Assembly: GCA_947596085.1 (NCBI GenBank)
Contig: CANQEW010000017.1
Coordinates: 1-48,953, forward strand
From: an uncultured Clostridia bacterium
GTDB lineage: Bacteria; Bacillota; Clostridia; Christensenellales; Aristaeellaceae
Length of the DNA stretch: 48,953 bases
Direction of reading: 5' to 3'
The notes under the pieces were generated by a model. It saw only the letters and a list, made by a program, of their open reading frames with translations. It made no database searches and was not told the DNA's origin. Positions 29,883 to 38,564 of the stretch are shown one piece after another. Made by a program: the position numbers and the translations under genes. Within the stretch, counting starts at the first letter, position 1, and each line of letters opens with the position of its first letter.

Positions 29883-32351
29883 ATGTCCAAGCAATTGTTC
29901 GTCGATCCCACTGAGATGCGCAAGCCGGGGATGATCCACTTCGAGGACATTCCCTGCAACCAGTATCAGAAGACCGTCAAGGATGAGCTCGGCAACTTTA
30001 CCACTGAGGAATTCATCAACATCTACCGCGACATGCTGACGCTGCGCGAGTTCGAGACCATGATCAACGAGATCAAGATCAACGGCCAGTACAACGGCGT
30101 GTCCTACAACCATCCCGGCCCGGCGCACCTGTCCATCGGCCAGGAGTCCGCGGCGGTCGGCCAGGCGTTCCACCTGAATCCCGACGATTTGATCTTCGGC
30201 TCCCACCGCGCGCACAGCGACATCCTCGCCAAGGGCCTCTCCGCCATCGAGAAGCTCTCCGACGACGAGCTGATGGACGTGATGAAGAACTTCCTGGGCG
30301 GCAAGACGCTGGCCGTCGTCGAAAAGTTCCCGCACGACTCCGTGAAGGATCTGGCCATCGACTTCCTGCTCTACGGCGCGATGAGCGAGATCTTCGCCCG
30401 CGAGACCGGCTTCAACCGCGGCCTGGGCGGGTCGATGCACACCTTCTTCACCCCGTTCGGCATCTATCCGAACAACGCCATCGTGGGCGGCTCGGGCGCG
30501 ATCGCCATGGGCGCGGCGCTGTACAAGCGCGTCAACCGCAAGAAGGGCGTCGTGGTCGCCAACATCGGCGACGGCGCGCTGGGCCGCGGCCCGGTGCTCG
30601 AGGCGCTGAACATGGCGGGCATGGGCCAGCTGACCCAGTTGTGGGGCGACGAGATGAAGGGCGGCCTGCCGGTCATCTTCAACATCAACAACAACCAGTA
30701 CGGCATGGGTGGCCAGACCCGCGGCGAGACCATGGGCTACGACTTCCCGGCGCGCATGGGCGCGGGCTTCAACCCGAACCAGATGAACGCCGAGCGCGTG
30801 GACGGCTTCAACCCGCTGGCCGTGATCGAGGCCTACAGCCGCAAGAAGAAGATCGCCGAGGAGGGCAAGGGCCCGGTGCTGCTGGACGTGGTGACCTACC
30901 GCTACTGCGGCCACTCCCCGTCGGACAGCTCCAGCTACCGCACGCAGGAGGAGATCGAGGCCTGGCGCGCCCAGGATCCGATCGTCGCCTACCGCAAGCA
31001 GCTGGTCGAGGCCGGCGTCGCCACCGAGGCGGAGCTGGACAAGGTCGTCGAGCACGTGAAGGCCACGAACTTCCACAACTTCAAGCTGGCCATCGACGAG
31101 GAGATCTCTCCGCGCATGGATCTGAGCCTCAACCCCGATGAGATCGCCGACATGATGTTCACCAACGGCCACGTGGAGTCCTTCTCCGACGCCGAGCCCG
31201 AGGTCAACATGCCCATGGCGGAGAATCCGCGCGTGCAGGCCATCGCCAAGAAGGAGCGCTGGGGCTTCGACGCCAGCGGCAAGCCGGTCTCCAAGAACAA
31301 GGTGTATCAGCTCCGCGACGGCCTGTTCGAGGCCATCATCGACCGCTTCTACAAGGATGCCAGCCTCATCACCTACGGCGAGGACGTGCGCGACTGGGGC
31401 GGCGCGTTTGCGGTGTACCGCGGACTGACCGAGGCCCTGCCGTATCACCGCCTGTTCAACAGTCCGATTTCCGAGTCCGCGATCGTCGGCAGCGCCGTCG
31501 GTTACGCCATGGCGGGCGGCCGCGCGCTGGTGGAGCTCATGTACTGCGACTTCCTGGGCTGCGCGGGCGACGAGGTGTTCAACCAGATGGCCAAGTGGCA
31601 GGCCATGTCCGCCGACATCATCAAGATGCCGGTCACCCTGCGCGTGTCCGTGGGCAGCAAGTACGGCGCCCAGCACTCCCAGGACTGGACGAGCCTGACC
31701 GCGCACATTCCGGGTCTCAAGATCGCCTTCCCGGCCACCCCCTACGACGCCAAGGGCCTGATGGCCACCGCGCTGTCCGGCACCGACCCGGTGGTGTTCT
31801 TCGAGTCCCAGCGCATCTACGACGTGGGCGAGCAGTTCCACCAGGGCGGCGTGCCTGCCGAGTATTATGAGATCCCCTTCGGCAAGGCCGACGTGAAGCG
31901 CGTTGGCAAGGACATCACGATCCTGACCATCGGCGCGGTGCTCTACCGCGCGCTGAAGGCCGCCGACGAGCTCAAGGAGAAGTACGGCATGGAGGCGGAG
32001 ATCGTGGATGCCCGCACGCTGGTGCCCTTCGACTATGAGACCGTGATCGAGTCCGTGAAGAAGACCGGCCGCCTGGTCATCGTGACCGACGCCTGCGAGC
32101 GCGGCTCCTTCGCCAGCGAGATCGCCCGCCAGGTCACCGAGATGGCCTTCGACGAGCTGGACGCGCCGCCGGTCGTGGTGGCCTCGAAGAACTGGATCAC
32201 TCCGGCCCACGAGCTGGAGGAGGCGTTCTTCCCGCAGCCGAGCTGGATCCTAGACGCGATCGACGCGAAGATCGTGCCGCTGCCGGGCCACGTGCGCGTG
32301 ACCAATCCCACCACCGCCGAGAAGCTCCGCAACGAGAAGCGCGGCGTTTGA
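29883..32351 (+). CDS. Fused E1 alpha-beta 2-oxoacid/acetoin dehydrogenase
   Basis: One 822-residue polypeptide joins the usual two E1 subunits. The alpha part (1 to about 450) has HLSIGQE, FGSHRAHSDILAKG, the TPP/Mg motif starting GDGALG (229-234) and ending INNNQYGMG (about 268-276), and YRYCGHSPSDSSSYR. The beta part (about 474-822) begins VYQLRDGLFEAI and contains YGEDVRDWGG, NSPISESAIVGSAVGYAM and RVSVGSKYGAQHSQD. Decarboxylation with thiamine pyrophosphate loads the lipoyl arm of E2. The start at 29883 follows AAGGAGAG and leaves 22 bases after E2; a longer frame from 29847 would overlap E2 and is less likely. No E3 gene follows, so lipoamide dehydrogenase must come from elsewhere. Confidence 0.92.
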   Translation: MSKQLFVDPTEMRKPGMIHFEDIPCNQYQKTVKDELGNFTTEEFINIYRDMLTLREFETMINEIKINGQYNGVSYNHPGPAHLSIGQESAAVGQAFHLNPDDLIFGSHRAHSDILAKGLSAIEKLSDDELMDVMKNFLGGKTLAVVEKFPHDSVKDLAIDFLLYGAMSEIFARETGFNRGLGGSMHTFFTPFGIYPNNAIVGGSGAIAMGAALYKRVNRKKGVVVANIGDGALGRGPVLEALNMAGMGQLTQLWGDEMKGGLPVIFNINNNQYGMGGQTRGETMGYDFPARMGAGFNPNQMNAERVDGFNPLAVIEAYSRKKKIAEEGKGPVLLDVVTYRYCGHSPSDSSSYRTQEEIEAWRAQDPIVAYRKQLVEAGVATEAELDKVVEHVKATNFHNFKLAIDEEISPRMDLSLNPDEIADMMFTNGHVESFSDAEPEVNMPMAENPRVQAIAKKERWGFDASGKPVSKNKVYQLRDGLFEAIIDRFYKDASLITYGEDVRDWGGAFAVYRGLTEALPYHRLFNSPISESAIVGSAVGYAMAGGRALVELMYCDFLGCAGDEVFNQMAKWQAMSADIIKMPVTLRVSVGSKYGAQHSQDWTSLTAHIPGLKIAFPATPYDAKGLMATALSGTDPVVFFESQRIYDVGEQFHQGGVPAEYYEIPFGKADVKRVGKDITILTIGAVLYRALKAADELKEKYGMEAEIVDARTLVPFDYETVIESVKKTGRLVIVTDACERGSFASEIARQVTEMAFDELDAPPVVVASKNWITPAHELEEAFFPQPSWILDAIDAKIVPLPGHVRVTNPTTAEKLRNEKRGV

Positions 32352-32369
32352 CGACAGTCGAAGCGATTC

Positions 32370-32400
32370 GAGGAAGGGCAGGCTTGCCCTTCCTTGCTTT
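32370..32400 (+). terminator. Terminator after the dehydrogenase operon
   Basis: AGGAAGGGCA (32371-32380) and TGCCCTTCCT (32385-32394) form a 10-bp stem with a 4-base loop, followed by TGCTTTTG. It ends the E2-E1 transcript. Confidence 0.8.
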
Positions 32401-32634
32401 TGTCAAAGACAGAGAACCGCTGGCTTCGTGAAGTAGTAGGTTAAAGACAGATTTCATGGTGTTTCCCCATGTGTCCACCTTTATCTTATGACTTCACTGA
32501 GGGCAACACCTCCTTTGTGCAGTGTTGCCTTAGCCGGGGGTCGTTGCTCTGCTCTCCCCGCTCCAAAGGCAGTACACGCCGGGATAGTTGTCCGCGCAAT
32601 CGCGAGTGCAACAGGAACAAGCCGCACAGCCGCT

Positions 32635-32740
32635 TCACGCGGAGTGGTATGACGGGAAGGCAAACTGCGTGCCCATCGCTTCCACCAGCCGCATGGTTTC
32701 CCGATGCACATGCGGAGGCGGAATCGAAGTGCCGGAGGAA
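32635..32740 (-). pseudogene. Possible relic of an MscS-family channel C-terminus
   Basis: The minus-strand translation ends with HVHRETMRLVEAMGTQFAFP and then SYHSA and a stop. The MRLVE.MG..FAFPS pattern resembles the C-terminal end of MscS-type mechanosensitive channels, where it is usually followed by a T-x-hydrophobic end. No channel transmembrane region or further homologous text is found around it. Reading from memory of the family, so the call is weak; it could be chance. Confidence 0.25.
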
Positions 32741-32824
32741 TTTTGCCCCCGATCTTTGAACCTGCGGCATCGCATGCGAAGGCAAGGCGACACGGGAGTT
32801 TTCAGAAAATCACCACGGCCGCGC

Positions 32825-32852
32825 TTGACAAAAAACGGGAGATATTTATCAT
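32825..32852 (+). promoter_or_regulatory. Promoter of the ABC exporter gene
   Basis: A perfect TTGACA (32825-32830), 16-base spacer and TATCAT (32847-32852), 35 bases before the start codon. Confidence 0.75.
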
Positions 32853-32887
32853 AAATGGTAGAATTCTCTCCATCGGAGGTGCGCGAA

Positions 32888-34660
32888 ATGGAGACGCCAC
32901 GGAAGAAGCGCTCGCTTTCCCGGAGCGCGCATCTGATCCGGCGACTGGCCCCATACTTCAAACCCTACGCAGGCGTGATGGCGCTGGACTTGTTCTGCGC
33001 CTCGCTGACCACCGTCTGCGATTTGGTGCTGCCGCTGATCGTGCGCTACATCACCAGCGCGGCCAACGACCCGGCGATGGCGCTGACCGTCTCCATCGTG
33101 CTGCGGCTGGGCGCGGTGTATCTGGCGCTGCGGGTGATCGACGCTGCGGCCAACTACTTCATGCAGTCCATCGGCCACATTATGGGCTCGCGCATCGAAT
33201 CCGACCTGCGGCGCGACCTGTTTGCCCACTACCAGGAGTTGTCCAACGACTTCTATGACAGCGCCAAGATCGGTCAGCTCATGTCGCGCATCACCACCGA
33301 TTTGAACGACATCACCGAGTTCGCCCACCACATGCCCGAAGAGGTCCTGATCGCGGCCGTGAAGATCGTGGTGGCGTTTTTGATCCTCTGCCGCTCGAAT
33401 GTGACGCTCACGCTGATCGTGTTTGCGGTGCTGCCGGTGATGGTGCTCTGCTCGGATCACTTCGCCCAGAAGATGCGCAAGAGCTTCCGCGATTCCCGCC
33501 ACGAGCTGGGCGAGCTCAACGCTCAGGTGGAGGACAGCCTGTCGGGCATCCGCGTGGTGAAGTCCTTCGCCAACGAGGATCTGGAGAACGAAAAGTTCGC
33601 CCAGCGCAACGGCGTATTTTTGAAGATCAAGAAGGGCATGTACCACAACATGGCCGGCTTCCACTCGGTCACGCGGCTGTTTGACGGCGTGATGTACATC
33701 GTGGTCGTGGTGCTGGGCGCGCTGTTCATGCTGGACGGGAAGATCAGTCCGGAGGATCTGGTGGCCTACCTGCTCTATGTGCAGACGCTTTTGACCACCA
33801 TCCGCCGCTTCGTGGAGTTCACCGAACAGTTCCAGCGGGGCATCACCGGCTTCGAGCGCTTCGACGAGGCCGTGAACGAGCCCGTGTCCGTACAGGAGAA
33901 GCCCGACGCGGTGGAGCTGACCGACGTGAAAGGCGAGATCGAGTTCGACCACGTGAGCTTCGCCTACGAGGCCGGACAGGACATGGTGCTGGCGGACATC
34001 AGCCTCACCGTCAAGCCCGGCGAGAGCGTGGCGCTGGTCGGCCCCAGCGGCAGCGGCAAGACCACGCTGTGCAGCCTGATTCCCCGCTTCTACGACGTGA
34101 CCGGCGGCGCGATCCGCATCGACGGCCGCGACGTGCGCGATTTCACGCTGAAGTCGCTGCGCGGGCACATCGGCGTGGTGCAGCAGGACGTGTACATGTT
34201 CTCCGGCACGGTGCTGCAGAACATCGAGTATGGCAAGCCCGGCGCGAGCCGGGAGGAGATCGTGCATGCGGCGAAGCTGGCCGGGGCGCACGAATTCATC
34301 AGCGAGCTCCCCAACGGCTACGACAGCTACGTGGGCGAGCACGGGCTCAAGCTCTCCGGCGGCCAAAAGCAACGCATCTCCATCGCCCGGGTGTTCCTCA
34401 AGAACCCGCCGATCCTGATTCTGGATGAGGCCACCAGCGCGCTGGACAACGAATCCGAGCGGCTGGTGCAGTGCTCGCTGGAGGCGCTGATGCGCGGCCG
34501 CACCACCTTCACCATCGCCCACCGGCTTACCACCATCCGCAACGCGCAGAACATACTGGTGCTCACCGACGATGGCATCGTGGAGCAGGGCTCCCACGAG
34601 GAGCTGATCGCGAAGCCGGACGGCGTGTACCGCAAGCTGTATCAACTGTATACGCTGTGA
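32888..34660 (+). CDS. ABC exporter, fused membrane and ATPase half-transporter
   Basis: The 590-residue protein from ATG 32888 (GGAGGT at 32876-32881) has an N-terminal six-helix membrane domain (about 1-330) and an ATPase domain. The latter carries Walker A GPSGSGKTT (about 385-393), signature LSGGQKQR (about 488), Walker B ILILDEATSALD (about 509-520) and the AHRLTT switch histidine. It is a half-size exporter of the MsbA/LmrA type acting as a dimer; the substrate is unknown. Upstream in-frame ATG at 32855 lacks a ribosome site. It is alone on its transcript, with a convergent NUDIX gene downstream. Confidence 0.93.
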   Translation: METPRKKRSLSRSAHLIRRLAPYFKPYAGVMALDLFCASLTTVCDLVLPLIVRYITSAANDPAMALTVSIVLRLGAVYLALRVIDAAANYFMQSIGHIMGSRIESDLRRDLFAHYQELSNDFYDSAKIGQLMSRITTDLNDITEFAHHMPEEVLIAAVKIVVAFLILCRSNVTLTLIVFAVLPVMVLCSDHFAQKMRKSFRDSRHELGELNAQVEDSLSGIRVVKSFANEDLENEKFAQRNGVFLKIKKGMYHNMAGFHSVTRLFDGVMYIVVVVLGALFMLDGKISPEDLVAYLLYVQTLLTTIRRFVEFTEQFQRGITGFERFDEAVNEPVSVQEKPDAVELTDVKGEIEFDHVSFAYEAGQDMVLADISLTVKPGESVALVGPSGSGKTTLCSLIPRFYDVTGGAIRIDGRDVRDFTLKSLRGHIGVVQQDVYMFSGTVLQNIEYGKPGASREEIVHAAKLAGAHEFISELPNGYDSYVGEHGLKLSGGQKQRISIARVFLKNPPILILDEATSALDNESERLVQCSLEALMRGRTTFTIAHRLTTIRNAQNILVLTDDGIVEQGSHEELIAKPDGVYRKLYQLYTL

Positions 34661-34757
34661 GGCGCGGTTGGCAGAGAAGAGAATCGTTCAATAGATTTCC
34701 GCCGGGAGGATTGGAAGGTTTCCAATGCTTCTCGCGCGATTCGATTATTAGCCTGAA

Positions 34758-34801
34758 AAAGCGAATGTGCCGGGGCGCTAAGTCTCCGGCACATTCGCTT
34801 T
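34758..34801. terminator. Bidirectional terminator overlapping the NUDIX gene end
   Basis: AAAGCGAATGTGCCGG (34758-34773) and CCGGCACATTCGCTTT (34786-34801) form a perfect 16-bp stem with a 12-base loop. A-rich and T-rich flanks on either side make it usable on both strands. The right arm and loop are part of the last codons of the minus-strand NUDIX gene. Confidence 0.85.
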
Positions 34802-35242
34802 CTTGGATTGCTTGTGATTCGATTGCCTGTTGTAATATTTTTCCACGTGCTCGAGCGCCGCGCGCAGGATCTTGCGGTCGCGCTCGTAGGTGAGGCGGTT
34901 GAGCGCCTCGTCCACGGGATACCAGCCCGCCTCGGAGATTTCCTCCGGCTGAGGAATGATCTGCTCCTGATGGGTGACCGCCGCGAACACCACCACCAGC
35001 TTCTGAATGTCCGAGCGGATGTTGTAGCGGTTTTCGGCCCGGTAGCGGCGGTCCACTTTGACGCGGATGCCGGTCTCCTCGAACACCTCGCGCTCGGCGG
35101 TCTGGCTCTCCAGCTCGCCGGGCTCCATGTGACCCTTCGGGAAGGAGATGTGCTTGCCCCAGGCGTGACGAATCAGCAGCACGTTCCATACGCCCTCGCA
35201 CCGGCGGAAGACGACCGCGCCACAGGATTTCTCGTACTTCAT
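34778..35242 (-). CDS. NUDIX hydrolase, Ap4A-hydrolase-like
   Basis: The 154-residue protein begins MKYEKSCGAVVFRR and has the NUDIX box GHMEPGELESQTAEREVFEETGIRV (about 37-61). The SCGAVVFR opening and WGKHISFPKGHME fit the dinucleoside-tetraphosphate (Ap4A) pyrophosphatase branch, inferred only. It follows the Mrp gene by 21 bases in the same direction and probably shares its promoter. The last codons (KANVPET) are encoded inside the shared terminator stem, so the terminator overlaps coding sequence. Confidence 0.88.
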   Translation of the reverse strand: MKYEKSCGAVVFRRCEGVWNVLLIRHAWGKHISFPKGHMEPGELESQTAEREVFEETGIRVKVDRRYRAENRYNIRSDIQKLVVVFAAVTHQEQIIPQPEEISEAGWYPVDEALNRLTYERDRKILRAALEHVEKYYNRQSNHKQSKKANVPET

Positions 35243-35263
35243 TCGCGCCTCCGTAGCCGCCGC

Positions 35264-36094
35264 TTAAATCGCGGCGATGGCATCGGCGACGCGCTCGAGC
35301 CAGCTTCCGTCGAACATCTCCACCATGCCGGCGTCGCAGGCCGCGGCCAGCGCGGGATCCATCGGAAGCCTCGCGGTCAGCGGGATGCCGCAGCGCTCGG
35401 CAATTTCATCCACGTGACTCTCGCCGAAGATGTGGTGTTCTCCGCCGCAGTCGGGGCACTTGAAGTAGGACATGTTCTCGATCACGCCCAGCACGGGGAT
35501 GTTCATCATCTGCGCCATGTGGACGGCCTTTTCCACGATCATCCCCACCAGTTCCTGCGGGGAGGTGACGATCAGTATGCCGTCCAGCGGCAGCGACTGG
35601 AATACCGTCAGCGGCACGTCGCCCGTTCCGGGAGGCATGTCCACGAACATGTAGTCCACGTCGCCCCACATCACGTCCGTCCAGAACTGCTTGACCGTGC
35701 CCGCGATCACCGGGCCGCGCCAGACCACGGGGTCCGTCTCGTTCTCCAGCAGCAGGTTCAGCGACACCAGCTTTACGCCGGTGGTGCTCGCCGCGGGGAC
35801 GATGCCCTCGTCCGTCGCGCCCAGCATGCCGTGCACGCCGAAGGCCTTCGGAATGGAGGGGCCGGTGATGTCCGCGTCCAGAATCGCGACGCTCGCGCCC
35901 CGGCGGCGCATGGTGACCGCCAGCATGCTGGTGACCAGGGACTTGCCCACGCCACCCTTGCCGCTAACCACGCCGATCACGCGCTTGACGCTGCTGTGCG
36001 CGTTGGCGGGCGCGCGGAAATCGGGCGCGCCCTTCTCCCGGCTGGGGCAGTTCTCGCCGCAGCTGGAGCAGTCGTGCGTACAATTTTCACTCAT
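35264..36094 (-). CDS. mrp: Mrp/NBP35-type Fe-S cluster carrier ATPase
   Basis: The 276-residue P-loop protein carries C5, C9, C12, C16 at the N-terminus (CTHDCSSCGENC), P-loop GKGGVGKS (45-52), switch DADITGPS (73-80), VDMPPGTGD (151-159) and C213/C216 (FKCPDCGG) near the end. Mrp/ApbC proteins deliver iron-sulfur clusters to apoproteins, with the CxxC forming the cluster site at the dimer interface. The N-terminal Cys cluster is typical of Clostridial and archaeal members. It is preceded by its own promoter and followed by the NUDIX gene. The target proteins are unknown. Confidence 0.93.
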   Translation of the reverse strand: MSENCTHDCSSCGENCPSREKGAPDFRAPANAHSSVKRVIGVVSGKGGVGKSLVTSMLAVTMRRRGASVAILDADITGPSIPKAFGVHGMLGATDEGIVPAASTTGVKLVSLNLLLENETDPVVWRGPVIAGTVKQFWTDVMWGDVDYMFVDMPPGTGDVPLTVFQSLPLDGILIVTSPQELVGMIVEKAVHMAQMMNIPVLGVIENMSYFKCPDCGGEHHIFGESHVDEIAERCGIPLTARLPMDPALAAACDAGMVEMFDGSWLERVADAIAAI

Positions 36095-36127
36095 CTTATC
36101 TGACCTCGATTGGAATTGATACTCCTA

Positions 36128-36156
36128 ATGATAGCGCCATGCACAAATAAAGTCAA
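36128..36156 (-). promoter_or_regulatory. Promoter of mrp
   Basis: On the minus strand TTGACT (36156-36151), 17-base spacer and TATCAT (36133-36128), 34 bases upstream of the mrp start. Confidence 0.75.
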
Positions 36157-36235
36157 GCAATTTTGCGCTACTTTTCAAAGAATGGTTTGTACACAAAAAA
36201 GCGTGAGATTGTGGAAGATTTTTGAATCAGCGATA

Positions 36236-37042
36236 TTAAAGATAGACCTCGCCTTCAGCCACGAGGCGGACGCTTCCGCGGATTTCGATTTCGTTCACCG
36301 CGCCGTTCGAGAAGCGCGCCCGCACGCCGATGCGGCCGCCGGGCTGGGCGATCTCCAGATCGACATCCCGCCCCGCGCGAACCGCCGCCCACGCGCCCAG
36401 CGCCGCCGTGCCGCTGCCGCAGCCGCGCTCCCACACGGCGCTGCCGGTGGCGCGCACATAGACGAGCGGACGCATGGAGCGGCCGTCCGGGGCGACGAGC
36501 AGGACGCCCAGCGCGTCCGTGCGCAGATTTTCGCAGAGACCAGAGATGACCGCCTCCGCTCCGGCGGGGGAGAGGGCGGCCTCCGGGACGACGGCGTGGG
36601 CGATGCCCGGAAAGCGCACCAGCGGAACGCGCGGCCCACCAGGGAGTTCGACTTCGGTAATCTCCGTGGGGAGGGGCATGGCTACACTTCCCCGAAATTC
36701 CGCCTCGCCCGCGCGCAGAACGCGGCAGCGCACGAGGCCGCTCGCGCCGGACACCTCCAGCGCGATCTCCGCCTCCGCGCCGGTGGCGAGGCCGCCTTCG
36801 CGCGCCAGCAGCGCGGCCAGCGACATGCTGGCGTTGCCGCAGAACTCGCCGCCCATCATCTGAAGCCGCGCCCGCGCGCCGGGGAGCTTCGCTGCCTCGA
36901 CGAAGCCGACTTGCTCCGCGCAGAGGCGGTCGGGCGGCATCAGGCGCGCCGCGACGCCCGCCTGTTCGCCGCGGGGCACGGGGGAGGTCACGAGGATCGT
37001 GGTGTTCCCGCTGGGGTCGAGCTTGACGAAATTCAGCTTCAT
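36236..37042 (-). CDS. DapF-fold amino-acid racemase, CntK (histidine racemase)-like
   Basis: The 268-residue protein has the two-cysteine racemase fold of diaminopimelate epimerase, but with the signatures of the CntK branch: FVKLDPSGNTTILV (5-18), CAEQVGFVE (41-49), GGEFCGNASMS (64-74) with C68, and WERGCGSGTAALG (204-216) with C208, plus QPGGRIGV (233-240). In DapF the two Cys act as acid/base pair for alpha-carbon inversion, so this enzyme should racemise an amino acid; histidine is the substrate of CntK itself. It is the last gene of a polar amino-acid ABC transporter operon, seven bases after the ATPase. No nicotianamine-like synthase or opine dehydrogenase (CntL, CntM) is in the window, so the role may be use of D-amino acids rather than metallophore synthesis. 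Confidence 0.85.
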   Translation of the reverse strand: MKLNFVKLDPSGNTTILVTSPVPRGEQAGVAARLMPPDRLCAEQVGFVEAAKLPGARARLQMMGGEFCGNASMSLAALLAREGGLATGAEAEIALEVSGASGLVRCRVLRAGEAEFRGSVAMPLPTEITEVELPGGPRVPLVRFPGIAHAVVPEAALSPAGAEAVISGLCENLRTDALGVLLVAPDGRSMRPLVYVRATGSAVWERGCGSGTAALGAWAAVRAGRDVDLEIAQPGGRIGVRARFSNGAVNEIEIRGSVRLVAEGEVYL

Positions 37043-37048
37043 GGCGCG

Positions 37049-37804
37049 TCAGTTGAAGCGAGACAGGAACTGAATCGTGCGCTCCTGCTTTGGATTGTTG
37101 ATGATGTTGTAGGGGTTGCCCTCCTCGACGATCACGCCGCCGTCCATGAAGATCACGTGGTCGGACACGTCGCGGGCGAAGCTCATCTCGTGGGTGACGA
37201 TCACCATGGTCATGTGCTCGGCGGCCAGGTCGCGGATCACGCGCAAAATCTCGCCGGTGAGCTCGGGATCGAGCGCGGAGGTGGGCTCGTCGAAGAACAA
37301 AATTTGCGGCTTCATTGCCAACGCCCGGGCGATGGACACGCGCTGCTGCTGTCCGCCGGAGAGCTGGTAGGGGTAGGCGTCCTCCTTGTCGGACAGGCCC
37401 ATCTTGCGGAGCAGCTCGCGCGCTTCGGCGACCACCTGCTCCTTCGGGCGCTTCTGAATCAGCGTGGGCGCTTCGCTCACGTTGCGCAGCACGGAGTAGT
37501 GGGGGAAGAGGTTGAAGTTCTGAAACACCAGCCCAAAGGACGAGCGGATCGACTTCAACTCCTTCGCGGAGGCATAGACGGACTTGCCGTCCTGATCCCG
37601 CGCGGCGTACTTGCCCAGATAGATCAAATCGCCGCCATCCATGGTCTCCAGCAGCGTGGCGCAGCGCAGCAGCGTGCTCTTGCCGCTGCCCGAGGGGCCG
37701 ATGATGGAAACCACCTGGCCCTCCTCCACGGAGAGGGAGATGTCGTTGAGCACCTCGAGCGCGCCGAAGCTCTTGCGAATGTGATTGATTTCGAGTATCT
37801 TCAT
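37049..37804 (-). CDS. Polar amino-acid ABC transporter ATP-binding protein
   Basis: The 251-residue ATPase has Walker [10 protein letters not shown] (36-44), Q-loop [15 protein letters not shown], signature LSGGQQQR (148-155) and Walker [14 protein letters not shown] (168-180), typical of GlnQ/HisP-type subunits. Length and [15 protein letters not shown] region are normal. It lies between the permease and the racemase genes on the minus strand with only short spacers. Confidence 0.95.
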   Translation of the reverse strand: MKILEINHIRKSFGALEVLNDISLSVEEGQVVSIIGPSGSGKSTLLRCATLLETMDGGDLIYLGKYAARDQDGKSVYASAKELKSIRSSFGLVFQNFNLFPHYSVLRNVSEAPTLIQKRPKEQVVAEARELLRKMGLSDKEDAYPYQLSGGQQQRVSIARALAMKPQILFFDEPTSALDPELTGEILRVIRDLAAEHMTMVIVTHEMSFARDVSDHVIFMDGGVIVEEGNPYNIINNPKQERTIQFLSRFN

Positions 37805-37817
37805 GGTCGCGCCCTCC

Positions 37818-38465
37818 TCAACGGTAGTAGTCCAGCTTCTTTTCGATCCGGGCCATGATCCAGGCCACCAGCGCGTTGAACACGAAGTAGAACACGCCGG
37901 CGATCAGGAAGGGCGTGAAGCTCGACTGGGAGTTGGCGATCTGCTTGCCGATGGTGAACATCTCCTGATAGGCCACCGCGAAGGCGATGGAGGTGTCCTT
38001 GACCAGCGTGATGACCTCGTTGGTCACCGGGGGCACCACGCGCTTGATCACCTGAGGGAGGATGATGCGGAAGAAGGTCTCGGCCCGGCCGTAGCCCAGA
38101 ACCGCCGCGGCCTCGTACTGGCCCACGGGCATGGATTCGATGCCCGCGCGGTAGATCTCCGCGAAGTAGGCGGCATAGTTGATCGAGTAGGCGATTACCA
38201 CGGGAATCAGCTTGTTGCGCGCCACGCTCGCGCCGAAGAGGTAGAAGGGGCCGTAGGTCACGGCCAGCAGCTGCAGCATCAGCGGCGTGCCGCGCAATAT
38301 GGAGATGACCGCCGTCGTCGCGGCGCGCACGGGCTTCACCTTGCACATGCGCAGCAGGGCGACGATCATGCCCAGCGGCAGCGAAAACAGGAGCGTCAGA
38401 AAGAAGATGCTCAGCGTATTGCCGAGGCCCTCGCTCATCTTCTGGATCATGGTGGTCAAGGTCAT
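37818..38465 (-). CDS. Polar amino-acid ABC transporter permease
   Basis: The 215-residue membrane protein has about five hydrophobic segments and the HisM/GlnP-type signature region ([26 protein letters not shown], about 117-142). [33 protein letters not shown] is a typical opening. It works with the ATPase gene 13 bases downstream and the binding protein gene upstream. Confidence 0.93.
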   Translation of the reverse strand: MTLTTMIQKMSEGLGNTLSIFFLTLLFSLPLGMIVALLRMCKVKPVRAATTAVISILRGTPLMLQLLAVTYGPFYLFGASVARNKLIPVVIAYSINYAAYFAEIYRAGIESMPVGQYEAAAVLGYGRAETFFRIILPQVIKRVVPPVTNEVITLVKDTSIAFAVAYQEMFTIGKQIANSQSSFTPFLIAGVFYFVFNALVAWIMARIEKKLDYYR

Positions 38466-38564
38466 AGATTAAATTCCCTCATTTACGCAGGCGCGGGGTT
38501 AGGCATGCGCCGTAACCCCTTTCGCCCGTAATTCGATTGTGTTTTTCCCGCGAAGCCGGTTGGC

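Larger units (their letters stand above)
32352..32887. other. 536-base gap: terminator, structured stretch, possible gene relic
   Basis: After the terminator no convincing intact gene is seen until the ABC exporter. GGCAACAC/GTGTTGCC (32502-32529) and CCGCATG/CATGCGG (32689-32715) form hairpins. Short minus-strand frames overlap here, one of which ends with a stretch resembling a mechanosensitive channel C-terminus (32635-32740). The promoter of the exporter closes the region. Otherwise I see nothing identifiable. Confidence 0.5.

Noticed and set aside
36236-37042. Calling the racemase DapF
   Set aside because: The Cys motifs (EFCGNAS and ERGCGSGT) and QVGFVE/PSGNTTILV text fit the CntK branch better than DapF, whose motifs would read as GNGxR and ACGTGA types.
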